64,000 bases of DNA from Embleya hyalina (GCF_003967355.1 NZ_BIFH01000042.1:1-64000); one strand, 5' to 3'; shown: positions 1 to 9,061, counted from the stretch's first letter. Notes: a model not told the origin generated them from the letters alone. Program-made: numbers and translations.

Positions 1-1011
1 ACTGAACCCGGGAACCCACCCACACCCACGCCGCCGTCCCCGCCGCTGCGCCGCGAAGGCTGTGTTCTGGTCCTGTCGGGTCGTTTCGACCCGACGGCGG
101 ACCTGGTGGTGGAGGAATTGAACAAACGTGCGGTGCCGGTCTTCCGGGCCGATCCGGCCGAGTTTCCGCTCGAGTTGTCCGTGGCTGCGTCGTTCGACGG
201 CGTGACCTGGTCCGGGACGTTGCGCAACGACCGACGCAGCCTCGACCTCGCAGCGGTGCGGTCGGTGTACTACCGCCGTCCGACTCGGCCGCGGTTCCCT
301 GCGGGCATGTCGGCGCCGGCGCGGCGGATTGCCGAGCGCGAGGCCCGCCTGGGCTTCGGTGGCCTCCTGGCCGCGTTGCCGTGCCGGTGGTTGCCGCCGC
401 CGGGTCGGGCGGCGGATGCCGAGTACAAGCCGCTGCAGATGCGGGTGGCGGCCGAGTGTGGCCTGACGGTCCCGCGCACGCTGATCACCAACGATCCGGC
501 GGCCGCGCGGGCGTTCGCGGGCGAGGTGGCGGGCCCGGTGGTGTATAAACCGTTCGGCCCGGTCCGTGGTGTGGTGGACGGGGAGTCGATGGCGGTGTAC
601 GCCAACGTCGTCGACCCCGCCGCGCTGGACGATCCCGCGATCGCCACCACCGCACACCTGTTCCAGGCCGCCGTCGTGAAGGCGTACGAATGCAGGCTCA
701 CGGTGGTGGCCGGTCGGGTGTTCGCGGCCGAGATCCACGCCGGCTCCGACGCGGCCCGGGTCGACTGGCGGCGCGACTACGACAGCCTCTCCTACAAGAT
801 CTGCGACCCGCCGCCGGCGGTGACCCGCAGTGTCCTGGCGATGCTCGACGCCCTGGGCCTGCCCTACGGCGCGTTCGACTTCGTGATCACCCCGGCCGGC
901 GAGTGGGTGATGCTTGAGGTGAATCCGTCGGGACAATACGCATTCGTGGAACAGGCCACCGGGTTGCCCGTCACGGCGGCGATCGCCGACTACCTCGAAG
1001 GAGCCACGTGA
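1..1011 (+). CDS. tgmB: ATP-grasp graspetide maturase (TgmB-like), start outside window
   Basis: This is an ATP-grasp ligase of the TgmB type. The family forms omega-ester or omega-amide side-chain links in a ribosomal precursor peptide. The frame is open from base 1. The first in-frame ATG/GTG is the GTG at 106, but the residues before it (CVLVLSGRFDPTADLVVEEL) already match the N-terminal pre-ATP-grasp fold, so the true start lies upstream of the window. Visible features are the YYRRP motif after the first domain, VVYKPFG (ATP-binding lysine), and the metal-binding end WVMLEVNPSGQY. The length fits the usual 300-330 residues. The stop overlaps the methyltransferase start (GTGA). The precursor (tgmA-like) gene is normally just upstream and is not in the window. 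The family call is confident; the start is unresolved. Confidence 0.85.
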   Translation, partial: TEPGNPPTPTPPSPPLRREGCVLVLSGRFDPTADLVVEELNKRAVPVFRADPAEFPLELSVAASFDGVTWSGTLRNDRRSLDLAAVRSVYYRRPTRPRFPAGMSAPARRIAEREARLGFGGLLAALPCRWLPPPGRAADAEYKPLQMRVAAECGLTVPRTLITNDPAAARAFAGEVAGPVVYKPFGPVRGVVDGESMAVYANVVDPAALDDPAIATTAHLFQAAVVKAYECRLTVVAGRVFAAEIHAGSDAARVDWRRDYDSLSYKICDPPPAVTRSVLAMLDALGLPYGAFDFVITPAGEWVMLEVNPSGQYAFVEQATGLPVTAAIADYLEGAT

Positions 1012-2195
1012 AGGTCCTCGACGACCAGGCGCTGATCGCAGCCCGGGTGCGCCTGGTGGAGCGGATCGCGGCCGGTGACGTCGTGCTGTCGTCGCGGATC
1101 GCCGAGGCGTTCCTGAACGTCCCGCGGCACGTTTTCACCCCGGTATTCTACCGCCGAGAGTACGGTGACCGCTTTGTCCCCTGGCGCGCCGACGACACCG
1201 GCGACGCCGACGGCGCCTGGTGGGACGCGGTGTATTCGGGGGAGTCGCTGATCACCGAGGTCGACGGCGTCCATGCCGAACACGCCCCGCCCGAAGGCGT
1301 GTTCGGGGCGCCGACCTCCTCGTCGACGGCGCCGGACCTGATGGCCGACATGCTCGACGCCCTCGACCCCACCCCTGGCGCCCGAACGCTGGAGATCGGC
1401 ACCGGCAGCGGCTACAACACCGCCTTGCTCTCCCGGCTGGTCGGAGCGGACAACGTCACCACCGTCGACCACACCCCGCACCTGGTCGCCACCGCCCGCC
1501 AACGCCTGAAGGTCGCCGGTTTCACCCCCGACGTCGTCCCGGCCGACGGCACCGCCGGCTGGGCCCCGAACGCCCCGTACGACCGGCTGATCGCGACCGC
1601 GTCGGTCCCGCGCGTCCCTGACACATGGATCGAACAGTGCGCGCCGGGCGCGGTGTTGGTGGTCCCGCTCAAGGGCACCCTCGCGGGCGGATCGATCGCC
1701 TGGCTGAAGAAACTCCCCGACGGCACCGCGGCAGGCCGTCTCATGCACACCCCCGCCGCCTTCATGCCCCTTCTGCCCCGCACCGACGTCACCGAAAAGG
1801 GCCCTCGGTTCGCCCACCGGGAAACCGGCCACGCCGCAGACCGGACCCGCACTTCACCCTTGACGCCCAGGGTCCTGGACGACTGGACGTTCTCCTTCTT
1901 CGCCCAACTCCACCTCGACCCCCACACCACCCGCACCTTCACCCACATCGACGGCCGCCACAGCACCACCCTGCGCACCCCGAACGACCGCACCACGGTC
2001 ACCGATACCGACGACGGCACCGAGGTCGCATGGGTCGGCGGGCGGGACCTGTGGGCTCCGATGGAGCAGGCCCACCGGTTGTGGCTGGAGTTGAATCGGC
2101 CGCGCCGTGAGTGGTTCACCGTCGAGGTGGTGTCGACCGGCCAATACGTCAGCCTGGAAACCCCGGCCGGAGACGCGTACACCTGGACGCTGTGA
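1008..2195 (+). CDS. tgmC: PIMT-like methyltransferase of a graspetide system (TgmC-like)
   Basis: This is a 395-residue SAM-dependent methyltransferase related to protein-L-isoaspartate O-methyltransferase. The SAM motif I LEIGTGSGYNTALL sits around residues 126-139, after a PIMT-like N-terminal region (NVPRHVFTPVFY). A long C-terminal extension of about 190 residues goes beyond normal repair PIMTs. This size and its coupling to an ATP-grasp maturase define the TgmC family. Characterised members (for example in the fuscimiditide pathway) methylate an Asp in the cross-linked peptide and so drive aspartimide formation. The GTG start is preceded by AAGGAG at a good distance and overlaps the maturase stop by 4 bp, so translation is coupled. 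The specific product is inference because the precursor is not visible. Confidence 0.85.
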   Translation: MKVLDDQALIAARVRLVERIAAGDVVLSSRIAEAFLNVPRHVFTPVFYRREYGDRFVPWRADDTGDADGAWWDAVYSGESLITEVDGVHAEHAPPEGVFGAPTSSSTAPDLMADMLDALDPTPGARTLEIGTGSGYNTALLSRLVGADNVTTVDHTPHLVATARQRLKVAGFTPDVVPADGTAGWAPNAPYDRLIATASVPRVPDTWIEQCAPGAVLVVPLKGTLAGGSIAWLKKLPDGTAAGRLMHTPAAFMPLLPRTDVTEKGPRFAHRETGHAADRTRTSPLTPRVLDDWTFSFFAQLHLDPHTTRTFTHIDGRHSTTLRTPNDRTTVTDTDDGTEVAWVGGRDLWAPMEQAHRLWLELNRPRREWFTVEVVSTGQYVSLETPAGDAYTWTL

Positions 2196-2350
2196 GACGG
2201 CCGGAATCCGCGCGAGTTTGTCGCCGGCCGCCGACACCGTGGGCACGGTGATCGAGAGGCACCTGTGCGCGTTCGAGGTGCGATCCGCGGGTCTTGCCGG
2301 TGTGTTGGTGTGCCCGGATCCGCATGGCGGCGGTTGCGGTCGACGCCTTG

Positions 2351-3142
2351 TCAGCCGAGTGGAATCGGGTTGGTGAGGCCTTGTGGTACGGGTGGGAGGC
2401 GGTCGAGTGTGATGCCGAAGTGTTCGAGATAGGCCCGTCGCGTGTCCGCGGCGGATGTGAGCCGTCGTTCGTACCTGTTGCCGTGCACGGTGGTGACGAG
2501 CGTGTCGTTGCTGATGGTGATCCGGCCCGTCTCGGTGACGAGCGTGCAGAAGAGGTGGCGGGCGTAGGGGGAGTCCGGGGAGTTGCGGTACCACCAGACC
2601 ATCGGCCGGAAGTCGTCCGCTTCCCGGGGGTGGCTCTCGATGCGGTAGACCGGTTCGCCGTCGCGCAGGAGGTCGAGGTCGCCGTGCGGTGCCTCGACGA
2701 ACCGGAACGTGCCCCGGGGATCGTGCTGGGGGCCGCGTTCATCGAGGCGGAGGGGACGGAGACTTCCGGCGCCGAAGCCGACGTCCACCAGCCACGGTTC
2801 CGATGCCTCGACCCGGATCAGCACGTGCCCCGGGGGAATGCCCGGCCTGCCGCCGCGGTAGACCCTGCCTCCCAGGAGCACGCACGTGAAGCCCAGTGCC
2901 CCGAGCAGGAAGGGAAAGGCCGAGGCGTTGAGTTCGCGGCACCCGCCGCCGCGCCGGCGCCGCACGACCTTGTCCACCGCGGCCTGCCCCAACTCGATCG
3001 GTACTCCGAGGTGCACGTCGAGGTTCTCGAAGGGCACCGACATCAGATGCCGTTCCTGGAGATCGGCGAGCGCGGCCGCGTCGGCCGTCCATGGCCTCGT
3101 GGCGCCGATCCGCTTCAGGTAGTCGTCCACGTCGTCCCGCAT
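2351..3142 (-). CDS. arylamine N-acetyltransferase family protein
   Basis: This 263-residue NAT-family enzyme would transfer an acetyl or acyl group from CoA to arylamines or hydrazines. The papain-like triad can be seen: Cys in RRGGGCRELN, His in PPGHVLIRVE and Asp in WLVDVGFGAG. The usual motif around the nucleophile is RGGYCFELN; here Tyr and Phe are replaced by Gly and Arg, which could alter the substrate pocket. The ATG at 3142 was chosen because a GGGAG ribosome site precedes it and the protein begins with the usual MRDDVDDYLKRIG-type opening. It converges with the graspetide genes and is probably unrelated to them. The C-terminal half (YRIESHPREADDF, HLFCTLVT) is normal for bacterial NATs. 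Confidence 0.88.
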   Translation of the reverse strand: MRDDVDDYLKRIGATRPWTADAAALADLQERHLMSVPFENLDVHLGVPIELGQAAVDKVVRRRRGGGCRELNASAFPFLLGALGFTCVLLGGRVYRGGRPGIPPGHVLIRVEASEPWLVDVGFGAGSLRPLRLDERGPQHDPRGTFRFVEAPHGDLDLLRDGEPVYRIESHPREADDFRPMVWWYRNSPDSPYARHLFCTLVTETGRITISNDTLVTTVHGNRYERRLTSAADTRRAYLEHFGITLDRLPPVPQGLTNPIPLG

Positions 3143-3588
3143 GTCCGTGCTCCCACCGCCGTCGGCATCGGGGCCTCCGGCTGGAGGGTGGCCGACGGGA
3201 GCGGACACCAAACACGACCCCGGCGGTTGCTCCCGACAGCCCATGGCTTGCCTGCCGGCCCCACCGCCTCGGAGCGCGATTCCGAGGCGGGGGACACCGA
3301 CATCGGGGGGCGCGGCGGTGATCGTTGATAGGCTCCGGCACGCTCGGTAGTCTGTCGACGGCGGGGAGTGAGATGCGTTCGGGTGTGCGTCGAGACCCGG
3401 TGTCGATCCTTGGGCCGCACAGATCTCGGCCGTGCTCGAAGACCTCGGCCATCGCGTGACGCCGCGGACCGGTGACGTGTCGCCGGAGACGGACACGATC
3501 CACGCGGTGGGTGCCGACGCACGACGCCACGAGTCGTCCGACGTCGGCCGCGGACGAGCAGGCAGGGCGAGACGACAAGGGAACCTCG
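3143..3588. other. intergenic region between divergent genes
   Basis: This 446-bp stretch contains no gene I can support. It holds the upstream region of the N-acetyltransferase (minus strand) and a good plus-strand promoter candidate at 3325-3353. An ATG at 3373 preceded by GGGGAG opens a 28-codon frame ending at 3459, but nothing else supports it as a gene. Confidence 0.5.
3325..3353 (+). promoter_or_regulatory. putative housekeeping-type promoter
   Basis: TTGATA (3325-3330) and TAGTCT (3348-3353) are separated by exactly 17 bp, which fits the principal-sigma (HrdB-like) consensus. Transcription would start near 3360 and read into the membrane-protein gene at 3589. This is a consensus match only. 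Confidence 0.45.
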
Positions 3589-4107
3589 ATGTTCAGAACG
3601 CGCCGGTCCGGGGACCACGAGGGCAAGGCAGGAGGCCGTGCCCACGTCGACTACAGCGGCGGCGTCTACGGATCGATGCTCGCCGCTTCCGTCATCGTCG
3701 GTGCCGGGGGACTGGGCTCCTTTCCGCGCCTGGAACTGGCGTTGCTGCTCCTGGCCACCGGGGTCGTCTTCTGGATCGCCCACGTACACGCACAACTGTT
3801 CGGCAAGCGCATGTCCCAGCGGCACCTGAGCCGCGACATCGTGATGAGTGTGTGCGGGGAGGAGTGGCCGATCGTCAAAGCCGCCATCCCGCCTGCGATC
3901 GCGGTGCTCGTCAGCCCGCTGCTCGATTTGGGAGACCAGGGCACGGTCTGGCTCGCGCTCGTCGTCGCGATCGGCGGGCAGGTCGGATGGTCGCTCGCCG
4001 CCGCCTTTCGACTCGGTGCCTCCACGCGGCTCGTGGTCGTCGCCGCGGCGGTGAACCTGGTGCTCGGATTGGCCATCATCCTGCTCAAGGTCTTCCTGAC
4101 GCACTGA
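3589..4107 (+). CDS. small multi-pass membrane protein of unknown function
   Basis: I do not recognise a characterised family for this 172-residue protein. After a charged N-terminus (FRTRRSGDHEGKAGG) it shows about five hydrophobic segments: roughly residues 28-42, 47-68, 95-112, 118-138 and 147-168. It ends in KVFLTH. A short motif HVHAQLFGKRMSQRH sits at the end of the second segment. The ATG at 3589 follows AAGGGA at a suitable distance. Upstream codons in the same frame are Arg/Thr-rich and do not look coding. It lies 98 bp before the drug exporter on the same strand and may be co-transcribed with it. It is probably an integral inner-membrane protein. Confidence 0.75.
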   Translation: MFRTRRSGDHEGKAGGRAHVDYSGGVYGSMLAASVIVGAGGLGSFPRLELALLLLATGVVFWIAHVHAQLFGKRMSQRHLSRDIVMSVCGEEWPIVKAAIPPAIAVLVSPLLDLGDQGTVWLALVVAIGGQVGWSLAAAFRLGASTRLVVVAAAVNLVLGLAIILLKVFLTH

Positions 4108-4205
4108 ATCCGACGCGGCCACGTCGTGACCGCGGAGCCGCCATTCGACGTACAACCGTGGCGAGTCGCGAGCCCGCCCCCGGGGCGCTGCGCGACGATG
4201 TGCCC

Positions 4206-5819
4206 ATGACGGACAAGGCTGGGCCCGCGGTGGGTTCGGCGGCGGCACTCGTCCTGGGGACGCTGGCCGCCGGGCAGTTCCTGATGGCGCTCGACAGCTC
4301 CGTCATGAACGTCTCGATCGCGACGGTGGCCGACGACGTCGGCACGACCGTGACCGGGATCCAGGGCGCGATCACGGCCTACACCCTCGTGATGGCGATG
4401 TTCATGATCCCCGGTGGCAAGGTCGGGGAACTCATCGGCCGAAAGCGCGCGTTCATGATCGGCTGCGCGGTCTACGGCTGCGGCTCCCTGACCACGGCGC
4501 TCGCCCCGAACCTGCCCGTGCTCCTGCTGGGTTGGTCGTTCCTGGAGGGGATCGGGGCAGCGTTGATCCTGCCCGCGATCGTGGCACTCGTGGCCGGGAA
4601 CTTCCCCGTGGAACGCCGGCCCGCCGCCTACGGACTGGTCGCCGCCGCAGGGGCCGTGGCGATCGCGCTCGGGCCGCTCATCGGGGGCATCGCCACGACG
4701 TACTTCTCCTGGCGCTGGGTCTTCGCCGGCGAGGTCCTGCTCGTGCTCGTGATCCTGGTGCTCGCCCGACATGTCGCCGACGCGCCGATCGGCGAACGCA
4801 GGCGCATCGATTTCGTCGGTGCCGTGCTCTCCGCCGTCGGGCTCGGGACCTTCGTCCTCGGAGTGCTTCGTTCCAGCGAGTGGGGCTGGTTTCTGCCGAA
4901 GGCCGACGCACCCCAGTGGCTCGGAATCTCGCTGGTCGTCTGGTTGATGCTGACGGGTCTGGCCGTCATCCGGTTGTTCCTGCACTGGGAGGCCCACCTC
5001 GTGCGGCAGGGCGGGGATCCGCTCGTGGATCCGGCACTGCTGCGCAACCGGCAGCTCACCGGCGGCCTGACCATGTTCTTCTTCCAGTACCTCGTGCAGA
5101 TGGGCGTGTTCTTCCTGGTACCGCTGTACCTGTCGATCGCACTCGGACTGTCCGCGCTGGACACGGGCGTGCGCATCCTGCCGCTCTCGCTCTCGCTGTT
5201 GGCGGCCGCGATCCTGATTCCGCGATTCCTCCCGAACGTCTCGCCCCGGCGAGTGGTACGGCTGGGGGTCCTCGCGTTGCTCGCGGGCGCGGTCGCCCTG
5301 ATGGCCGCCCTCGACGAAGGCGCCGGGGCGGAGGTCGTGACCCTCCCGCTGTTGCTGATCGGGCTCGGCATGGGTGCGCTGGCATCCCAGCTCGGATCGG
5401 TCACCGTCTCGGCGGTGCCGGACGAGCAGAGCGCGGAGGTCGGCGGCATCCAGAACGCCGTCACCAACCTCGGCTCCTCGATCGGTACGGCGCTCGCGGG
5501 GTCCGTCCTGATCGGGGTGATGACGACTTCGTTCCTGACCACCATCGAGGAGAACCCGGCGGTCCCGCCCCAGGTCACGAGTCAGGCGACGGACAAACTG
5601 CAGAGCGGGGCGCCCTTCCTCTCGGACGCCCAGCTCGAGACCGCCCTCGACGAGGCGGGTACGAGTTCGGAGGTGGCCCAGGCCGCGCTCGACGCGAACG
5701 CCGCGGCCAGACTCGACGGCCTGCGCGTCGCACTCGCCATCCTCGCCGTCGGCGCGCTCCTCGCGATGTTCTTCACCCAGCGGATCCCGACGACCCAACC
5801 CCGCTCGGCCCAGGCGTAG
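4206..5819 (+). CDS. MFS drug/proton antiporter, DHA2 (14-TM, EmrB/QacA) family
   Basis: This 537-residue transporter would expel hydrophobic or cationic drugs in exchange for protons. The first helix carries the DHA2 signature MALDSSVMNVSIATV. The loop 2-3 motif GGKVGELIGRKRAF and the motif C region LGPLIGGIATTYFSWRWVF are clear. About 14 membrane segments are present, with the usual pair of extra central helices. The C-terminal region includes NAVTNLGSSIGTALAGSVL, typical of the subfamily. The ATG at 4206 is the first codon of the recognisable N-terminus. No regulator gene is adjacent, so the substrate cannot be guessed. Confidence 0.9.
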   Translation: MTDKAGPAVGSAAALVLGTLAAGQFLMALDSSVMNVSIATVADDVGTTVTGIQGAITAYTLVMAMFMIPGGKVGELIGRKRAFMIGCAVYGCGSLTTALAPNLPVLLLGWSFLEGIGAALILPAIVALVAGNFPVERRPAAYGLVAAAGAVAIALGPLIGGIATTYFSWRWVFAGEVLLVLVILVLARHVADAPIGERRRIDFVGAVLSAVGLGTFVLGVLRSSEWGWFLPKADAPQWLGISLVVWLMLTGLAVIRLFLHWEAHLVRQGGDPLVDPALLRNRQLTGGLTMFFFQYLVQMGVFFLVPLYLSIALGLSALDTGVRILPLSLSLLAAAILIPRFLPNVSPRRVVRLGVLALLAGAVALMAALDEGAGAEVVTLPLLLIGLGMGALASQLGSVTVSAVPDEQSAEVGGIQNAVTNLGSSIGTALAGSVLIGVMTTSFLTTIEENPAVPPQVTSQATDKLQSGAPFLSDAQLETALDEAGTSSEVAQAALDANAAARLDGLRVALAILAVGALLAMFFTQRIPTTQPRSAQA

Positions 5820-6021
5820 CCGACGTGCGTCCGGCACGACCGCATGGGCGTGGGCACGTCGGCGCCCGCGGTACTCGCGCCCCCGCCGTCGGTGCCGCGT
5901 CGACCGATCGCCGGTCGGAAGGGTGGCGGATCGGGTCCGGCACTACCGTTGGAAGGAGCATGACCGGCGCCGGAACGCGGGCCGAGCCCGCGTTTCGTGA
6001 GCACGCGGTCACGGAGGAGCC

Positions 6022-7461
6022 ATGACGGATGCCGAGAAGCCGTACCGGGGTCCCCGAACAGGCCGCGACCGTGGAGATCCCCGCACGGAGGCCACGACCC
6101 CCGAGGCCCGACCACTGCCGGTGACAGCCGCCCAGCGCCGGTTCGCCCGGCTGGCCTTCGCGGCCGCGCTCGCCACCGCGGCGATGCTCGTCGTCGGCGG
6201 TCGCACCAGCCTGTTCGTGCTGATCGTGGGTGTGCTCGGACTCGTGGTGACGCTCGCGGCGCTGTGGGGATTCCTGAGCAGACGAGGTCCGCTGCGCTGG
6301 GCCTGCGCCATCGTCACCGTCGCCGTGCCGATCACCGTGATCGCCGTCTACATCGCTCGCGGCCATTTGTGGGACATCGTGCTGACGCTGCTCCTGGCCG
6401 CGCTGGCGGTCGCCGCCGCGCGGGCCGCCCTGGTCCTGGCCCGGCCGCCCGCCGGCATGCCCGAGCGCGAGACGCCGCCCCCGGCCCGACCCTTTCTGAT
6501 CATGAACCCCCGCTCGGGCGGAGGGAAGGTCGGCCGGTTCGCACTGGACGACAAGGCGGCCGCGCGAGGCGCCGAGGTGGCGCTGCTGACCGGCCCCGGC
6601 CCGGTCGACGTGGCCGCGCTGGCCCGACGGGCGGTGGCGGACGGGGCCGATCTGCTCGGGGTCGCGGGCGGCGACGGCACCCAGGCACTCGTCGCCGGCA
6701 TCGCCGCCGAGAACGACCTCCCGTTCCTCGTCGTCTCGGCGGGCACGCGCAACCACTTCGCGATGGACCTCGGGTTGGACCGGGAACGGCCGGACGCCGG
6801 CCTCGACGCCTTGGACGACGGCGTCGAACTGTGCCTGGACCTGGGGCTGATCGGTGGGAGGACCTTCGTCAACAACGCCTCGTTCGGTGCGTACGCCGAG
6901 GTCGTGCGGAGCCCGGAGTACCGGGACGACAAGCGGGGCACGATGCTTCGGTTGTTGCCCGAGATGCTCTCGGGCCGGCGCGGCCCCCACCTGGTCGTCC
7001 GGATCGACGACGACGTGGTCGTCGAGGCGCCGAAGGCACTGCTCGTCAGCAACAACCCGTACGAGTTCGGCGGCCCGGCCGAACCGGGCCGGCGGAGCCG
7101 GCTCGACACCGGTCTGCTCGGCGTCGTCGCGATCACGGTCGACAACGCCGAGCAGGCCGTCGAACTGCTGCGTGGCCGCCGCGGCCGAGGACTGCGCACA
7201 CTGGTCGCGCACGAGGTGCTGGTCGAGTCGGACGCCCCGCAGATCCCGGTCGGCATCGATGGCGAGGCCGTGCTCATGCCCACCCCGGTGCGCCTCACGA
7301 TCCGGCCGCTCGCGCTACGGGTGCGGGTGCCGCGGGAACGGCCGGGCGTGCCACGGCCGAAGCCGGTGTTCGACCTGGCACTGCTGCGACGCCAAGCGCT
7401 GACGATGGCGCGTCTCGCCGGTGGCGGCACCTCCCCGACCGGTCGCCGGCGGCGGAGCTGA
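6022..7461 (+). CDS. diacylglycerol-kinase-type lipid kinase with N-terminal membrane segments
   Basis: The 479-residue protein has about four hydrophobic helices in residues 40-145. A DAGK catalytic domain follows from about residue 155: FLIMNPRSGGGKVGRF (phosphate loop), GVAGGDGTQALVAG (the GGDGT nucleotide motif) and SAGTRNHFAMDLGLD. Enzymes of this family (DgkB/YegS/BmrU type) phosphorylate diacylglycerol or related lipids at the membrane with ATP. The fused membrane region is common in actinobacteria. GGAGGAG lies just before the ATG. The stop overlaps a small hairpin, and the next gene converges. The substrate is not determinable from sequence. Confidence 0.88.
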   Translation: MTDAEKPYRGPRTGRDRGDPRTEATTPEARPLPVTAAQRRFARLAFAAALATAAMLVVGGRTSLFVLIVGVLGLVVTLAALWGFLSRRGPLRWACAIVTVAVPITVIAVYIARGHLWDIVLTLLLAALAVAAARAALVLARPPAGMPERETPPPARPFLIMNPRSGGGKVGRFALDDKAAARGAEVALLTGPGPVDVAALARRAVADGADLLGVAGGDGTQALVAGIAAENDLPFLVVSAGTRNHFAMDLGLDRERPDAGLDALDDGVELCLDLGLIGGRTFVNNASFGAYAEVVRSPEYRDDKRGTMLRLLPEMLSGRRGPHLVVRIDDDVVVEAPKALLVSNNPYEFGGPAEPGRRSRLDTGLLGVVAITVDNAEQAVELLRGRRGRGLRTLVAHEVLVESDAPQIPVGIDGEAVLMPTPVRLTIRPLALRVRVPRERPGVPRPKPVFDLALLRRQALTMARLAGGGTSPTGRRRRS

Positions 7462-7477
7462 CGGGCCGATGCCCGTC
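7460..7477 (+). terminator. short hairpin between convergent genes
   Basis: A perfect inverted repeat with arms GACGGGC and GCCCGTC and loop CGAT starts inside the lipid kinase stop codon. No T-run follows, as is common in GC-rich actinobacteria. It could serve both convergent genes. Confidence 0.4.
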
Positions 7478-7522
7478 GGCGGATCGCCGGCCGCGGCTCG
7501 GCGCGGGGGCCTCGGCGGACTT

Positions 7523-7774
7523 CTACTTCGCGGGCGTTGCCTTGGCCTGCGCGGTCGACCACTTCAGCTCGATCTCGAGTTCGATCTCGCCGTCGCCCAC
7601 TTCCACCTCGACCTCGCTGCGCAACGCGTCGGGAACATGCATGCTCAGCACGCCCGGACCGAGCTCCAGTTCGACGTGACCGCCGCGCCTGAGCGCGACC
7701 GCGAGCGCGGACAGCAACTCGGCCGCCTCGGTCCGCGACAGCGAGCCCTTCTGCTCGAACTTGAGGTCCTTCAT
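7523..7774 (-). CDS. amphi-Trp domain protein
   Basis: This 83-residue protein matches the amphi-Trp family throughout: KFEQKGSLSRTEAAELLSAL at the start, the acidic VEVGDGEIELEIELKW core, and the final conserved Trp. The family is small, soluble and of unknown biochemical role; members often sit among stress-related small genes, as here. GGGAGG lies before the ATG. The tail AQAKATPAK is short and basic. Confidence 0.85.
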   Translation of the reverse strand: MKDLKFEQKGSLSRTEAAELLSALAVALRRGGHVELELGPGVLSMHVPDALRSEVEVEVGDGEIELEIELKWSTAQAKATPAK

Positions 7775-8076
7775 GGAACGCCTCCCAACCGCCGGGAACA
7801 GCCTTTGCAGTCGAGTCTGCGCCCGGTCCGGCCCCCGGGCATCTTGCGCTGCGGGCGCCGGACGGGTGTGGGCGGTGTCCTGCGGAACGTCGTACCGGCG
7901 CGCTCTCGGCGCGGTGCCGCGCCGACCGCTCGACTGGACGCGGCGAGTCGGGCGGAGTTCCCATGGAGACGGGGCAGTGGATTCGCCGTGGCTTCCGCGG
8001 CGGGTTTGCCCCGGGTGGGTGATCCGACCATACGATCCGTGGAAGGCGTGTCGGTGACGTCCTCGAGGATTCTCGG
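7775..8076. other. divergent intergenic region
   Basis: This 302-bp region separates the amphi-Trp gene (minus) from the helix-bundle gene (plus). I see no open frame with coding character and no clear terminator or tRNA. It presumably contains both promoters, but no consensus match is good enough to mark. Confidence 0.5.
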
Positions 8077-8355
8077 ATGAACGTCCGGCGGGATGAGCAG
8101 GCCGCGATCGGGCATGCGGCGGCGCGGTTGAAGTCCGCGTTCCCCTCCGTGGATCCGGACACCGTCGACGCGCTCGTCGAGCAGGCCCACGACGCGTTGA
8201 GCGGTGCCACGATCCGCATCTACGTCCCGATCCTGGTCGAACGACGTGCCCGGACGATGATCACGGACGGCCTCGGGCCGTTCGGGCCGTCGGCGCCGCC
8301 CGAGGCCGAACACCGGGAATACGGGGCCACGGCCTGGCACGCCCATGATCGGTGA
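8077..8355 (+). CDS. three-helix-bundle dimerisation domain protein
   Basis: A 92-residue protein whose first 65 residues (QAAIGHAAARLKSAFPSVDP, then DALVEQAHDALSGATIRIYV) match the small actinobacterial family with a predicted three-helix dimerisation bundle. The pattern VDALVEQAHDxL followed by RIYVPILVERRAR is typical. The C-terminal 25 residues are low complexity (GPFGPSAPPEAEHREYG). The ATG follows GAGGATTCTCGG. No enzymatic motif is present; the function is unknown and the protein is likely cytosolic. Confidence 0.75.
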   Translation: MNVRRDEQAAIGHAAARLKSAFPSVDPDTVDALVEQAHDALSGATIRIYVPILVERRARTMITDGLGPFGPSAPPEAEHREYGATAWHAHDR

Positions 8356-8482
8356 GCCGACCGAAGGCGGGCCTCCACGTGAAGGGCGTTGTGCACGACA
8401 CGCCATCCGGCCACCGGGCGGCGATGGGCGTGCACCGCTTTTCCGGTGGCCCGCGCGAACCCGTCCCCGGCATCATCGTCCG

Positions 8483-8989
8483 ATGATCGACGACCAGCGC
8501 GTACATCCCTCCAAGGTGGCCGACGACCGCGCGTCACTCACCTCGTTCCTCGACTATCAGCGGGCGACGTTGGCCATGAAGTGCGCCGGTCTGACCGGCG
8601 GGCAACTGAAGCGGAGGGCGATCCCGACGTCGGGGCTCACCCTCCTCGGCCTGATCCGCCACGCGGCGGCGGTCGAGCGGACCTGGTTCCGCTCGGTCGT
8701 GCGCGCCGAGGACGTCGAGATGCCCTGGCCGGGCAGGATCGACGGTACGTTCGCCGAGTTCCACGTCGAGGACGCCGACGTCGACGAGGCGTTCGAGGTG
8801 TGGCGCGACGAGTGTGAACGGGCGCGCGCCGTCGTCGCCTCCTTCGATTCCCTCGACGACACGGTCCGGTTTCGTGGCGAGGCCGTCTCCATCCGCTATG
8901 TCCTCATCCACATGATCGAGGAGTACGCCCGCCACAACGGCCACGCCGACCTGCTGCGCGAAGCGATCGACGGAGTCGTGGGGGAGTAG
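8483..8989 (+). CDS. DinB-family protein
   Basis: This 168-residue four-helix-bundle protein is of the DinB/YfiT-like family common in actinobacteria. The three metal-binding histidines are visible in LIRHAAAVERTWF and HMIEEYARHNGHADLLRE. Members include thiol-dependent transferases (mycothiol- or bacillithiol-dependent); the reaction here is unknown. The ATG at 8483 begins MIDDQRVHPSKVADDRASL, and no clear Shine-Dalgarno precedes it, so the message may be leaderless. It converges with the M28 peptidase-like gene. Confidence 0.88.
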   Translation: MIDDQRVHPSKVADDRASLTSFLDYQRATLAMKCAGLTGGQLKRRAIPTSGLTLLGLIRHAAAVERTWFRSVVRAEDVEMPWPGRIDGTFAEFHVEDADVDEAFEVWRDECERARAVVASFDSLDDTVRFRGEAVSIRYVLIHMIEEYARHNGHADLLREAIDGVVGE

Positions 8990-9061
8990 GCGCGGCCCGT
9001 CGACCGAGGACGACCCCTTCTTCGCCCCGGCCACCCGCCCGGCCGCCCGGACTCGGTCCAG

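Noticed and set aside
3373-3459. A 28-codon ORF with a decent ribosome site between the NAT and membrane-protein genes
   Set aside because: It is Arg/Ser-rich with no family resemblance, and nothing shows conservation. It is kept only as a remark in the intergenic entry.
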